From Acidobacteriota bacterium (GTDB lineage Bacteria; Acidobacteriota; Terriglobia; Terriglobales; Acidobacteriaceae): DNA of 64,000 bases. The notes beneath the pieces are model-generated. The model was not told the DNA's origin and did no database searches. It saw only the letters and a program-made list of their open reading frames with translations. The stretch is taken from positions 88,311 to 152,310 of the forward strand of contig JABBOG010000002.1 of assembly GCA_019351975.1 (NCBI GenBank), written 5' to 3'. Below, piece by piece: positions 28,538-37,507 of this stretch (its first letter is position 1; the number at the start of each line of letters is the position of its first letter). The position numbers and the translations under genes are program-made.

Positions 28538-28575
28538 ATGAAGATCGCCGCCGGGGAACCGGCGGCGATCTTCAT
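28538..28575. terminator. Perfect 17-bp hairpin terminator shared by convergent genes
   Basis: Positions 28538-28554 (ATGAAGATCGCCGCCGG) pair perfectly with 28559-28575 around a GGAA loop. The stop codon of the lysozyme gene (minus strand, 28572-28574) lies within the stem, so the structure serves both the radical SAM gene and the lysozyme gene. Only a short TT follows. Confidence 0.75.
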
Positions 28576-29063
28576 TTGGAATGTGCTTCAGTTGTGCTCG
28601 GTGAGAGTCCCAGATACTGGATCGCGTTACTGAGAAAGAGCGCTTGTTCAGCTTTTCTCCTACGTACAAGGCCAGCAACGACTTCACCACCTGCATGGAC
28701 CCAAAGCAGAAACTGCGCTGCAGCACCGGCGAAATCTTCCAGATTCACCTTCCGCAGCAGGCTTGACTGCATAAAATTCCCCCGGCCGGCGTTGAAGCAG
28801 AAGTCGACGAGCGCATCGAACTGCGTCTGGCAGATCTCAACTTTTACGGCCTTGTTGACGCAATTGATCGCGTCGGCGAGATCGGCACGCAGGAGCATTT
28901 CGGCTTCCGGCTCCGTAATCGTCATCCCCTCTAGCAGCGAAGGTCCGGTGTGGCCGTAACCGATCGTCCAGATGCCTGCGCAGTCGCGATATGCGTGTAG
29001 GCGTAGACCTTCAAAGCTCTTGGTGAGTTCGAGTCCTTCTTGACTGTAAGAAAATGTCTGCAT
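28572..29063 (-). CDS. Phage-type lysozyme (GH24 endolysin)
   Basis: 163 residues from ATG 29063 (GGAGG upstream; ATG 29102 is an alternative). GH24 features: the catalytic Glu in KSFEGLRLHAYRD, then GIWTIGYGHT, the Asp/Thr part of the active site, and later ALVDFCFNAGRGNF and VRRRKAEQALFL. It cleaves the MurNAc-GlcNAc bond of peptidoglycan. No signal peptide or anchor is seen, so release would need a holin. It is the only lysis enzyme in the window and lies 4 kb from the phage-derived cluster, with lipoate genes between; it may be that cluster's detached endolysin. Confidence 0.88.
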   Translation of the reverse strand: MQTFSYSQEGLELTKSFEGLRLHAYRDCAGIWTIGYGHTGPSLLEGMTITEPEAEMLLRADLADAINCVNKAVKVEICQTQFDALVDFCFNAGRGNFMQSSLLRKVNLEDFAGAAAQFLLWVHAGGEVVAGLVRRRKAEQALFLSNAIQYLGLSPSTTEAHSK

Positions 29064-29254
29064 GGTCGGCGCACCTCCAAGGGCGCCATCTGTTTCTGTC
29101 ATTGGCTTCCGAGCGGAAGCGTTGGAGCCGCATCGCGGAGCGGTACTCGCACATCGAATACTGTTGGGTAGCAGTCAGCGGCTAAAATAAGTTGTCCAGC
29201 GAAGCCGGACTGCGCTTGCGCGAGAACGCGCGAGCACAACGGAATGGAGCGAAA

Positions 29255-30703
29255 GTGGCAGAGACAATCTATGACCTCGTAATCGTCGGCGGCGGACCGG
29301 CCGGCTACACCTGCGGAATTCGTGCAGCACAGCTGGGCCTCAAGGTCGCGCTGATTGAGAAGACAGACAAGCTGGGCGGAACATGCCTGCACTGGGGCTG
29401 CATTCCTACCAAGGCGATGCTGTTTTCTGCTGAGATCTGGGATCATCTGAAGCACGCTGCAAGCTACGGCATCGAGGGAGTCTCCGCCCCAACCCTCAAT
29501 TGGGACAACCTGTTGAAGCGCAAAAACGACATCATCGTAAAGCACACCAAGGGCCTCGACTTCCTGATGAAGAAGAACAAGATCACCGTCGTCCGCGGCC
29601 ACGGGCGGTTGACCGGTCCAGCGAAAGACGGCGTCTTCACCATCGACGTCTCCGCAGAGGACAAGGGCAAGGGTCAGGGGTCGGAGTTGCAGACCAAGAC
29701 GCAGGTGCAGGCGAAGAAGGTCGTCATCGCTACGGGCTCCGACGCGCGCATGCTCCCCGGGTACAAGGCGGACGACACGATCCTGACCAACATCGAGATC
29801 CTCACGCTACCGGCTCTGCCAAAGTCGCTGGTCGTCATCGGATCGGGTGCCGTAGGCGTCGAGTTCGCCTCTGTCTTCAAGAGCTTTGGATCGGACGTGA
29901 CTATCATCGAGGCACTTCCGCGCATCGTTCCAGTGGAGGACGAAGAGATATCCAAGGAGCTGACGCGCGCCTACAAGAAGCGTGGCATCGACGTAAATGT
30001 CGGCTGCAAGGTAGACAAAATCGAGAAGGTCGCCGGCGGAGCGAAGGTCAGCTTCACCGACGCCGCGGGCAAGCCGCAGGTGAAGGAGGCGGAGAAGGTT
30101 CTTGTCGCCGTCGGACGTGGCCCGCGCACCTATGACGCCGGTCTCGATAAGGTAAAGATCACACTGGATCGCGGATTTATCCCCGTCAACGAATGGATGG
30201 AGACCTCTGAGCCTGGCGTCTACGCCATCGGCGATATCGTCGCTGGACTGCCGCAGTTGGCGCACGTTGGCGCAATGTGCGGCGTTGTCGTAGCAAGCAA
30301 GCTCGCAGGCAAGTACGCTCGCGCCGTACGGAAAGACCGCGTCCCCGGCTGCACCTATTGCGATCCGCAGATCGGAAGCGTAGGGCTGACCGAAGCGCAG
30401 GCGAAAGACAAAGGCTACCAGGTGAAGGTTGGCAAGTTCCCGTTCGTCGGCAACTCCAAAGCGACGATCGTGGACTCGCACGACGGCTTTGTGAAGGTCG
30501 TCTCCGATGCGAAGTACGGCGAAGTCCTGGGCGTCCACATTATCGGGCCACAGGCCACGGAACTCATCGCCGAGTGCGTCGTTGCCATGGAGCTTGAAGC
30601 TACCGTCGAAGAGTTGATGTTCACCATCCACGCGCACCCAACGCTTGCCGAGAGCCTCCTCGACGGCTTCTCCAGCGTCGAAGGCATGTCCATCAACGTC
30701 TAG
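29255..30703 (+). CDS. lpdA: Dihydrolipoyl dehydrogenase (E3)
   Basis: 482 residues from GTG 29255, chosen because GGAG lies five bases upstream and the FAD motif follows directly (LVIVGGGPAGYTCGIRAAQ). The redox disulfide is GTCLHWGCIPTK. The NAD site is VIGSGAVGVEFASVFKSFGS, the second FAD motif is VYAIGDIVAG, and HAHPTLAESLLDGF carries the catalytic His-Glu pair at the dimer interface. It reoxidises dihydrolipoamide of 2-oxo acid dehydrogenase complexes using NAD+. The genes for octanoyl transfer (lipB) and for the lipoyl-bearing E2 follow on the same strand, so the three make a lipoate-centred cluster. Confidence 0.95.
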   Translation: MAETIYDLVIVGGGPAGYTCGIRAAQLGLKVALIEKTDKLGGTCLHWGCIPTKAMLFSAEIWDHLKHAASYGIEGVSAPTLNWDNLLKRKNDIIVKHTKGLDFLMKKNKITVVRGHGRLTGPAKDGVFTIDVSAEDKGKGQGSELQTKTQVQAKKVVIATGSDARMLPGYKADDTILTNIEILTLPALPKSLVVIGSGAVGVEFASVFKSFGSDVTIIEALPRIVPVEDEEISKELTRAYKKRGIDVNVGCKVDKIEKVAGGAKVSFTDAAGKPQVKEAEKVLVAVGRGPRTYDAGLDKVKITLDRGFIPVNEWMETSEPGVYAIGDIVAGLPQLAHVGAMCGVVVASKLAGKYARAVRKDRVPGCTYCDPQIGSVGLTEAQAKDKGYQVKVGKFPFVGNSKATIVDSHDGFVKVVSDAKYGEVLGVHIIGPQATELIAECVVAMELEATVEELMFTIHAHPTLAESLLDGFSSVEGMSINV

Positions 30704-30722
30704 TGTCCACTCCCGGAAATCA

Positions 30723-30745
30723 GAGCCCGGTCTCGCACCGGGCTC
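30723..30745 (+). terminator. Hairpin between lpdA and lipB
   Basis: GAGCCCGGT (30723-30731) pairs with ACCGGGCTC (30737-30745) around CTCGC, a perfect 9-bp GC-rich stem ten bases before the lipB ATG. There is no T-tract. It may be a weak terminator or a structure that lowers lipB translation after lpdA. Confidence 0.45.
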
Positions 30746-30754
30746 AATGGACTC

Positions 30755-31489
30755 ATGCACATCCACCTCCTTCAACTCGGCCGCATCCCCTACGCCGAAG
30801 GCCTGCGCATCCAAGCCGAGGTCGTTGCCGCTCGTAAAGCGCAGCGCATCGGCGACACGCTGCTGCTAATGGAGCACCCTCCGGTGCTGACGCTCGGACG
30901 CAACGCCATCCGCGCCAATATTCTCGCCGCGGACGAACTGCTGGCACAGCGTGGCGTAGAGATTCACGAGATCAATCGCGGTGGAGACGTCACCTACCAC
31001 GGCCCCGGCCAGCTCGTCGGTTACCCCATCTTCGACCTACGCGGCGATCTCCCGGGCAAGCGCGGCCCCCACCTCGGCCCCGTAGACTTCGTCCGGCTCC
31101 TGGAAGAGGCCATCATCCTCACCTGTAAGGACTTCGGTATCCCAGCTCAACGCATCTGCAAGCTTACAGGTGTCTGGACGCTCGCCGGAGGCAGCGTCCG
31201 CGAAAAGAAGATTGCAGCCATCGGCGTTCATGTTTCCCAGGCGATCACGTCCCACGGCTTTGCGCTGAACGTAACCACGGACCTTCGCGACTTCGACTGG
31301 ATCGTCCCATGCGGCATCACTGACCGAACGGTGACCTCCCTCGAACTGGAATCACCTATCTCGCCAAATCCCTCGATGCAACACGCAGCCAACAGTATCT
31401 CGGCAAACTTTGGCCGCGTCTTCCAGCGCCAAATGCTCGCAGCCTCCACATTCGGTGACCTGCTGTCGGTATCGCAAACTCTCTCATAG
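30755..31489 (+). CDS. lipB: Lipoyl(octanoyl) transferase
   Basis: 244 residues. It moves the octanoyl group from acyl carrier protein to lipoyl domains, the first step of lipoate assembly. Signatures: GGDVTYHGPGQLVGYPIFDL, the catalytic lysine region EKKIAAIGVHVSQAITSHG, FALNVTTDL, and PCGITDRTVTSL with the catalytic Cys. The C-terminus is slightly extended. It sits between lpdA and the E2 gene whose two lipoyl domains are its likely substrates. Confidence 0.94.
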   Translation: MHIHLLQLGRIPYAEGLRIQAEVVAARKAQRIGDTLLLMEHPPVLTLGRNAIRANILAADELLAQRGVEIHEINRGGDVTYHGPGQLVGYPIFDLRGDLPGKRGPHLGPVDFVRLLEEAIILTCKDFGIPAQRICKLTGVWTLAGGSVREKKIAAIGVHVSQAITSHGFALNVTTDLRDFDWIVPCGITDRTVTSLELESPISPNPSMQHAANSISANFGRVFQRQMLAASTFGDLLSVSQTLS

Positions 31490-31561
31490 ACTTTCATACC
31501 TCCCAGTACAAATAATCCGCTAAACGCGCACGCCTTCGAGCCAGCATCCAAACTACAGCCG

Positions 31562-31567
31562 TATAAT
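31562..31567 (+). promoter_or_regulatory. Candidate -10 element before the E2 gene
   Basis: TATAAT occurs 51 bases before the E2 start. No recognisable -35 lies at the right spacing, so this is a -10 match only. It would give the E2 gene its own transcript besides read-through from lipB. Confidence 0.35.
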
Positions 31568-31617
31568 TCCTATGGTTGCGCCACTAACACTAAAGATTCC
31601 ACCGGAGATACTTGCAC

Positions 31618-33252
31618 ATGCCGATCGACGTAGTCATGCCCCAGATGGGCGAATCCATCACTGAAGGAACGCTGACCAGATGGCTCAAGAAGCCGGGTGA
31701 CACCGTCGCGCGCGACGAACCGTTGTTCGAGATCTCTACCGACAAGGTAGATGCAGAGATTCCATCGCCTGCGGCTGGCGTTCTGGGCGACGTCAAGGTC
31801 GAAGAGGGCGCGACCGTTGTCGTTGGAACGGTTGTCTGTGCCATCAACGAAGCAGCTGCCGGAGCCACCCCGGTCCCTGCATCCTCGTCCAAGGAAGACA
31901 CCGTCACCCCGGCAGCCGTGGATACAGCGGCGAAGGATGAGGCTATCGCCGCACCAGCGCCCGAAACGAGCACACCCGGCACCGAGGTTCTCATGCCGCA
32001 GATGGGCGAGTCCATCACAGAAGGCACGCTCACCAAGTGGCTCAAGAAGATCGGTGATACGGTCGCGCGCGACGAGCCCATCTTTGAGATCTCCACCGAC
32101 AAAGTCGATGCAGAGATCCCCTCCCCCATCGCAGGTACGCTGTCGGAGATCCGCGTTCAAGAGGGAGAAACAGTCACCATTAACACTGTGGTTGCAGTGA
32201 TCGGTGGTGGAGCCGCAGCCCCCAAGCCTGCAGTAGCTCCTGCGCAGCAAGCGCCTTCCACGCAGCCATCAGGCATTCCCGCCGCGACAGCTTCTGCATC
32301 TGTCGGAGAGACGCCACGCTCCTCGCCGCTCGTCCGCAAAATCGCCTCCGAAAACAACGTCGACCTCAAAGGTATCCCTGGCACCGGTGCCTCCGGACGC
32401 ATCACAAAGCAGGATATCCTCGGCCATCTGGAAGGCGCGCCGGCAGCGACCGCTCCAGCCGCCACTACTCCCGTGGCAGCACCCGTCACGCCGCCCCCGC
32501 CAGCCACAGCGGCAAAGCCTGCGCCATCCACCGCTGCCGCTCCCACCCCCGGCGAGCTCGTTCCGCTCTCCAAGATGCGCTCCATCATCGCAAAGCGCAT
32601 GGTCGAGTCCAAAGCCACCAGCCCACACGTTCATACCGTCTTCAAGGTGGACATGACGCGCATCGTCAAGCTGCGCGAAAAGGAGAAGAACAAGTATGAG
32701 CAGCGCAACGGCGTAAAGCTCACCTACATGCCGTTCATCACCCGTGCGGCCGTACAGGCTCTGCGCAAACACCCCATCGTCAACGCATCCATGCAGGGCG
32801 AAGCGATCCTTTACAACAAGAACATCAACATCGGTATCGCGGTTGCTCTCGAATGGGGTCTGATCGTGCCAGTCGTCAAGCAAACTGAGGAGAAGAGCTT
32901 CCTCGGCATTGCGCGCTCGATCGTTGACATCGCTGATCGCGCCCGCTCCAAAAAACTCGCACCTGACGAAGTCGCAGGCGGAACCTTCACCCTTACAAAC
33001 TCAGGCATCTTCGGAGAGCAATTCGGCACACCGATCATCGCTCAGCCACAATCCGCCATCCTCGGCATCGGTGGCCTCAGCAAAGAGGCCATCGTCCTCA
33101 CCGACAAAGACGGCCAGGATACGATCGCTGTCCGCACCATCCAATATTTCACCCTCGGCTTCGATCACCGCATCATCGACGGTGCCGACGCAGGCAAGTT
33201 CATGTCAGACTTCAAAGCCTACCTCGAAAACTGGTCCGAAGACATCGGCTAA
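31618..33252 (+). CDS. sucB: Dihydrolipoamide acyltransferase (E2) with two lipoyl domains
   Basis: 544 residues from ATG 31618 (CCGGAGA upstream). Two lipoyl domains carry the modified lysine in FEISTDKVDAEIPSP, at K43 and K162. Ala/Pro-rich hinges follow each. The E3/E1-binding domain is SPLVRKIASENNVDLKGIPG (about 240-275). The trimer-forming catalytic domain ends with FDHRIIDGADAG, with catalytic His517 and Asp521. It passes acyl groups from an E1 to CoA. Whether the substrate is 2-oxoglutarate, pyruvate or branched-chain oxo acids is not decidable here because no E1 is in the window; double lipoyl domains and a SucB-like sequence favour 2-oxoglutarate. Confidence 0.9.
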   Translation: MPIDVVMPQMGESITEGTLTRWLKKPGDTVARDEPLFEISTDKVDAEIPSPAAGVLGDVKVEEGATVVVGTVVCAINEAAAGATPVPASSSKEDTVTPAAVDTAAKDEAIAAPAPETSTPGTEVLMPQMGESITEGTLTKWLKKIGDTVARDEPIFEISTDKVDAEIPSPIAGTLSEIRVQEGETVTINTVVAVIGGGAAAPKPAVAPAQQAPSTQPSGIPAATASASVGETPRSSPLVRKIASENNVDLKGIPGTGASGRITKQDILGHLEGAPAATAPAATTPVAAPVTPPPPATAAKPAPSTAAAPTPGELVPLSKMRSIIAKRMVESKATSPHVHTVFKVDMTRIVKLREKEKNKYEQRNGVKLTYMPFITRAAVQALRKHPIVNASMQGEAILYNKNINIGIAVALEWGLIVPVVKQTEEKSFLGIARSIVDIADRARSKKLAPDEVAGGTFTLTNSGIFGEQFGTPIIAQPQSAILGIGGLSKEAIVLTDKDGQDTIAVRTIQYFTLGFDHRIIDGADAGKFMSDFKAYLENWSEDIG

Positions 33253-33265
33253 GCAGCACAGCAAC

Positions 33266-33299
33266 GGCCCGGTGGACTCTCCATTCACCGGGCCTTTTT
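33266..33299 (+). terminator. Intrinsic terminator after the E2 gene
   Basis: GGCCCGGTG (33266-33274) pairs with CACCGGGCC (33286-33294), followed by TTTTT. It is a canonical rho-independent terminator 13 bases after the E2 stop. It marks the boundary between host genes and the phage-derived cluster, whose last gene converges on it. Confidence 0.9.
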
Positions 33300-33303
33300 G
33301 TAC

Positions 33304-33528
33304 CTAATTGTGCCTTCCGCCCAGATACGCAATCGCCAGCTGCATCATCGTCAGTAACCCGCCAAAGCTTGCGCCTAACCCTTTGATCCGCTGCACGCTG
33401 CGCTCATGTGACTCGACCCTTGCTTCCAATTGATGCAGCCTCCCTGGCTGACCAATTCCCATCAACTGTTGCATCTGTGCTGTCAGCACGCTCAACTCCT
33501 GTAGCACCTGCCGCTCAAAGTCCGTCAT
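33304..33528 (-). CDS. Small coiled-coil protein with C-terminal membrane segment (XhlA/holin-accessory-like)
   Basis: 74 residues from ATG 33528, which has GGGGAGGCGGG upstream. The first two thirds form an amphipathic coiled coil (LQELSVLTAQMQQLMG, LEARVESHERSVQRIKGLG) and the end is a hydrophobic stretch (GGLLTMMQLAIAYLGG). This coiled-coil-then-membrane plan is that of XhlA-like and other small lysis-accessory proteins at the end of phage late operons. It is the last gene of the phage cluster, next to the E2 terminator. A holin-like role is inferred from position and form only. Confidence 0.6.
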   Translation of the reverse strand: MTDFERQVLQELSVLTAQMQQLMGIGQPGRLHQLEARVESHERSVQRIKGLGASFGGLLTMMQLAIAYLGGRHN

Positions 33529-33561
33529 ATCCCGCCTCCCCATCTCCCTGACCCGTCTCCC

Positions 33562-35997
33562 TTACGCCTGCTCATTCACCGGCATATTCACAAATACCGC
33601 GCTCGAAAAGCGCGAATACAGCGGCGGTGTACTCGCGTCATACATGCGCACATAGTACTGCTCGATCTGCGCTGCGCACGGAAAGGAGAAGTTCTGCACC
33701 GGGCTGCGCAGCACCAGGTCCGCACCATCCACTCCCATTCCAAACTGCCAGTCGACCAGCCGTACCTCAAACCCGCCTCCGGCTGGCGGCGCAATTCCGG
33801 TGTTCAGTTGCATGGAGCTCGACGTCAGGCTCGTCACCGTCAGTCGCTGCAGGTTCGCAAGCACCTGACCCGGCTTCGTCGCCGCAGTTTGCGGCAACCA
33901 GGCATTCGTTGCAATCGATTGGCTCAGCTTCGTTCCAATGCCAGCCTCCCATTCCGTCGCCCAATCATTGGCAAACGTCACCGCATAATGCAGCACCTCT
34001 GGCACCGCACCGCCGTCAGTCACAACAACGCTGCGCACCAGCAGCGACGACGTCACGCCAGCGCTGGTAATTGCCAGCACATCCCCCGGCCACACATCCT
34101 GCGGCGGATTGACCATCGCATACTTACCCGCCACAGCCGCCGTCCTGCTCGTCGCGAACGCCAGCACCGCCTGTGCTGCGCTCTCGCAATCTGCACTGCT
34201 GCGCGCCACCGGCAGTGTCACCGAACCCAGCCACCGGCACGTCCCCGGCGCTCCATTCACAGCCTCCGACGCCACGCTCGCCGCGTCCGCCAGCCGCGCC
34301 ACTGAGCGTCGCTGATTGCGATACATCACGGTAACCCGCTCGCCAGCGACTGGAATTCGGCCAGCAAGAAACTTCACCTTACCCGGTGCCCCCGCCGCCG
34401 TCCCGTAGCTCACCGAGCAGTCAACGCCCTGCCCCGCCGTTCCGATCAATCGCGTCTGCAGCACACCCGATGGCAGCGTGCTCACGATCCACATGCTTCC
34501 ATTCCTCGTCAGGTTGATCGCGCCAATCGACCCATACAATTGGATCGAATTCGCCAGCACAAACGCGCACATCGCTGGTGTAACGCCAACCGTCCCACCC
34601 ACCGCAACGCTGTCATACAACACGGTCACAGGCGTGTTCGACGCAACTCCCTCGTCCACCAGCTCGAACACCATGTCCATCGGCGCGGGCACGCCGCTCG
34701 TACTTCCGAAGCCCTGCACTACGCCATCCACCATACAGTAGTACGGCTGCATAATACGCTGCATCTCAACACAATGCAGTCTCAGCCGGAGCGTGTAAAA
34801 GTGACCTGCTATCGGTGTAAATACGGTCCCAACTTCAACCCCGTTCACTACCGGAACAACAACTGTAACGCCGCCAGTTCCACTCACACTCTGTCGAACG
34901 CGGAACCCCGCAAAACAATTCGCCAGCAGCGGCGTCCCCGCGTACATTCCACCAAGCATACCGTCTGACGCCGCGCCAAAGCTCACCTGGCTCATCTGCA
35001 CCACCACTGAGCCTCCCATCTCGATCGCATCCTGCGCCATCAACGTCGTCTGCCCATCCAGGCCATTGCCGCCGTTCAACGTCAGCGTGGATGTAAGTAG
35101 GCTCTGACCATCGAAGCCACCTCCGCCGCTCGAATTGAGAGTCAAGTAGCTTCCCGGATCCGTCACAATCCACTGCGCAGGATTAAAGAACCCTTCACTG
35201 AAGTTATCCACCACAAGATAGCTGTTGGTGTTGTGATACGCCGACTCGGCAAGATCGAAGATCGCCGTCGTTCCATCGCCGAAGAAATTCTCTTGGATAT
35301 AGGCTGCCGGTTCCTCCGCGCCCGTGAGCGTCACATCGTTCGCCAGTTCACGAACGGCTTGTGTCTCCAACTCCGATACCGAAAGCGTTCCGTCTGCATC
35401 GCTCAACGCAATCGTCGTATCGCCAACAGGCTGTATCAAAATCTGATAATTCAGCGCGCGGTACGACGCATACGCGGAGCTCGCTGCGTTGCTCGCATTC
35501 TCGCTGAACGATCCTCCAGCACGCGCCGAAAACGCACCCGTCGGCCGTACCGTTCCGTTCGTGGTCACAGCGACTCCTGCCGACCCCGTACCCTGCGCAC
35601 GCGTCATCAACTGCGTCATCAACGCCGTTCCGTTCAGCCCCAGCGACTCCGCATCTCTAAGCCCCGAGCCCGACCCAAGATTATCCAGCAGCCACTCGTC
35701 GCTCACTGCCGTAATCCGCGCCGTATACACCGGTCCGCTTGATGCCGTACCCGCATACACACGTACCGGCTCCGTCGCCAGATAGCCCGTGAACAGCAGC
35801 GTTCCATTCGCCGCCATCGCCGTCACTCTTCCCCGGCGCACCGGTGTCGGCAGGCCTTCCATGCCCAGCATGATCTCCGCAGTGCACCGCGTCGGCTCGT
35901 TCAGCGCCCGCTGCACACGGATCGCCCCACCAGCCACCACCGCCTCCGTATAGTCAATTGCGCCGAGGCCATTCAGATTGTCGATCGTAATCCGCAC
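33562..35997 (-). CDS. Large phage tail protein (hub/tip-like)
   Basis: 811 residues from GTG 35997 (GAGGAGAG upstream). The N-terminal 110 residues (YTEAVVAGGAIRVQRALNEP, LFTGYLATEPVRV, YTARITAVSDEWLLDNL) resemble the beta-barrel of baseplate-hub proteins that start tails. The middle (about 260-460) is a jelly-roll-like beta-rich region. The last 100 residues include a fibronectin-like strand pattern (FEVRLVDWQFG, QIEQYYVRMYDAS). It is probably the tail tip or adsorption component. It lies between the tail-tube candidate and the small membrane protein. No enzymatic motif is seen. Confidence 0.6.
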   Translation of the reverse strand: MRITIDNLNGLGAIDYTEAVVAGGAIRVQRALNEPTRCTAEIMLGMEGLPTPVRRGRVTAMAANGTLLFTGYLATEPVRVYAGTASSGPVYTARITAVSDEWLLDNLGSGSGLRDAESLGLNGTALMTQLMTRAQGTGSAGVAVTTNGTVRPTGAFSARAGGSFSENASNAASSAYASYRALNYQILIQPVGDTTIALSDADGTLSVSELETQAVRELANDVTLTGAEEPAAYIQENFFGDGTTAIFDLAESAYHNTNSYLVVDNFSEGFFNPAQWIVTDPGSYLTLNSSGGGGFDGQSLLTSTLTLNGGNGLDGQTTLMAQDAIEMGGSVVVQMSQVSFGAASDGMLGGMYAGTPLLANCFAGFRVRQSVSGTGGVTVVVPVVNGVEVGTVFTPIAGHFYTLRLRLHCVEMQRIMQPYYCMVDGVVQGFGSTSGVPAPMDMVFELVDEGVASNTPVTVLYDSVAVGGTVGVTPAMCAFVLANSIQLYGSIGAINLTRNGSMWIVSTLPSGVLQTRLIGTAGQGVDCSVSYGTAAGAPGKVKFLAGRIPVAGERVTVMYRNQRRSVARLADAASVASEAVNGAPGTCRWLGSVTLPVARSSADCESAAQAVLAFATSRTAAVAGKYAMVNPPQDVWPGDVLAITSAGVTSSLLVRSVVVTDGGAVPEVLHYAVTFANDWATEWEAGIGTKLSQSIATNAWLPQTAATKPGQVLANLQRLTVTSLTSSSMQLNTGIAPPAGGGFEVRLVDWQFGMGVDGADLVLRSPVQNFSFPCAAQIEQYYVRMYDASTPPLYSRFSSAVFVNMPVNEQA

Positions 35998-36012
35998 ACT
36001 CTCTCCTCTTCG

Positions 36013-36969
36013 CTATCCAGCGACATAACTCCGAAAGCAAACCACAGTCTCGCCATCCACCGGATCCTTCACCGGCATCGCGCGAAACGCCGCACTCAGC
36101 TGAACCTTTTCATACCCTGCACCACTCTTCAAATTCGTCTCTGCCGCTCCCGCCATAGTCTGCAACCGCGGATAGTGCCAGATCACGCGCTCTCCCTGCT
36201 GCCCCTCCCCGACGAACACCGCCGACCACTCTTGAAAGAAGCTCGACCCCTCGCGATCACAAAATCCAACCAAACCGCTCACCTTCATCGACGCACTCGG
36301 CACGCCCGCAATCAGTGGACTCTCCAGCGTAAGCGCACCCGTCGTTCCGCTGATCGCTACCGACGCGATCTTCCCCACGTTCAGCGTCACCCGTCGCACA
36401 TAATCCACGTCCGTCAGCGCGCTCTGCACATACGCTCCACTCACGCCACTGCCTACATATCCGATCTGGGTGGTATAGTCCACATCCACGGCCACCATCG
36501 CGCCAACGCTGAACGCCGCAGCAGCCGTCGCTCCAACCTGCAACACGGTCGCCGTAGATCCCGCCTGCAACGCCACTGCTGGCACGCCCGCACCACCCGA
36601 ACACTCCGCAGCCGCACCCGTCGCAACCGCCAGCAGATTCATCTGCTGCGTTCCCGCCGACAACGACAACTGCAGCTTCCCCCAACTCTCAAAGCTGAAC
36701 GCTACCGTTGCATCGATCTCCGTCCGCGCCTGCATCTGCGTCACGGCCGGTGCACCCACTCTCACCGCCGCGATCTTCGTCTCGCACTTGCGCGCGAAGT
36801 CTGTAATCCATCCCAGGCTCATCCACGGCGCAGGCGGCGCGCTCAGCGCAAACCCGCCGCACTGCGCCGCATCAAAGATCGTCGGCTGCTGCGCCGCGCG
36901 ATTCACCGGCGCGAAGTACGCGCTCACACGGCTCACCATCGGTGGCATCATGCTTGTCACATCGTTCAC
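36013..36969 (-). CDS. Phage tail structural protein (tube-like candidate)
   Basis: 318 residues from GTG 36969; the GTGA overlaps the TGA of the preceding gene, so the two are translationally coupled. It is Ala/Gly/Ser/Val-rich and mainly beta, with a repeated VQVGATAAAAFSVGAMVAVD-type stretch near the middle. Position after the connector genes and before the tip protein suggests a tail-tube or major tail protein. Sequence alone does not give a family. Confidence 0.5.
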   Translation of the reverse strand: MNDVTSMMPPMVSRVSAYFAPVNRAAQQPTIFDAAQCGGFALSAPPAPWMSLGWITDFARKCETKIAAVRVGAPAVTQMQARTEIDATVAFSFESWGKLQLSLSAGTQQMNLLAVATGAAAECSGGAGVPAVALQAGSTATVLQVGATAAAAFSVGAMVAVDVDYTTQIGYVGSGVSGAYVQSALTDVDYVRRVTLNVGKIASVAISGTTGALTLESPLIAGVPSASMKVSGLVGFCDREGSSFFQEWSAVFVGEGQQGERVIWHYPRLQTMAGAAETNLKSGAGYEKVQLSAAFRAMPVKDPVDGETVVCFRSYVAG

Positions 36970-37472
36970 AGCTCACCTGCTTCCTGGTAGCTCATCACCA
37001 CCACCGTTGCCGTCCGCGCCAGCCTGTCATCCTTCACCACCGTTGCCGCAAACGCCACCTCGCCCCACCAGACGTTCGTCTTCATCGCCAACACTGCATT
37101 GCCAAACGCCAGCCCCGCATAGTTGCTCTTCGGCGTGCTCCGCGGCAGCGTATTCAGCGAGCTCTGCAACTCACCATCCATGGCCGCCAGGGCCCGCCCG
37201 CGGTCCATTCCACCATTCATCGCAGTTCCAGCCGTCTCGTAGTCGATCATGCACTCCATCGCCACCAGCGGCATCGCTCCATCTGCATCCACAGCGCTTA
37301 CGCTCCACCGCATCCGAAAGCAGTCAGGCAGTGCGACCGCAGTCAGCAGCTCGTTCTCCTGCACCAGCAACCCCGGCCGCACCGCGCCTCGCAGCGCAAT
37401 CGTTCTGTCCGGATTCAACGCCGCCAGCCTTCCACGCAGCACCTCATAGAACGTGTCCTTTGCGTTCTGCAC
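36966..37472 (-). CDS. Phage tail-terminator/neck protein candidate
   Basis: 168 residues from GTG 37472 (GGGAGG upstream). It begins MQNAKDTFYEVLRGRLAALNPDRT, a helical start typical of small tail-completion proteins, followed by a mixed alpha/beta domain (LTAVALPDCFRMRWS, GEVAFAATVVKDDRLARTATVVVM). Its place between the head-closure gene and the tail protein, with coupled translation to the latter, supports a tail-terminator or joining role. Confidence 0.5.
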   Translation of the reverse strand: MQNAKDTFYEVLRGRLAALNPDRTIALRGAVRPGLLVQENELLTAVALPDCFRMRWSVSAVDADGAMPLVAMECMIDYETAGTAMNGGMDRGRALAAMDGELQSSLNTLPRSTPKSNYAGLAFGNAVLAMKTNVWWGEVAFAATVVKDDRLARTATVVVMSYQEAGEL

Positions 37473-37507
37473 ATCAACCTCCCTTCGCCTTCATCACACC
37501 GTTTGCA

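Noticed and set aside
33304..33560. att site at the boundary with the E2 gene
   Set aside because: No tRNA gene and no direct repeat of this boundary was noticed near 52-58 kb; the E2 terminator alone marks the border. A computed repeat search would be needed to rule it out.
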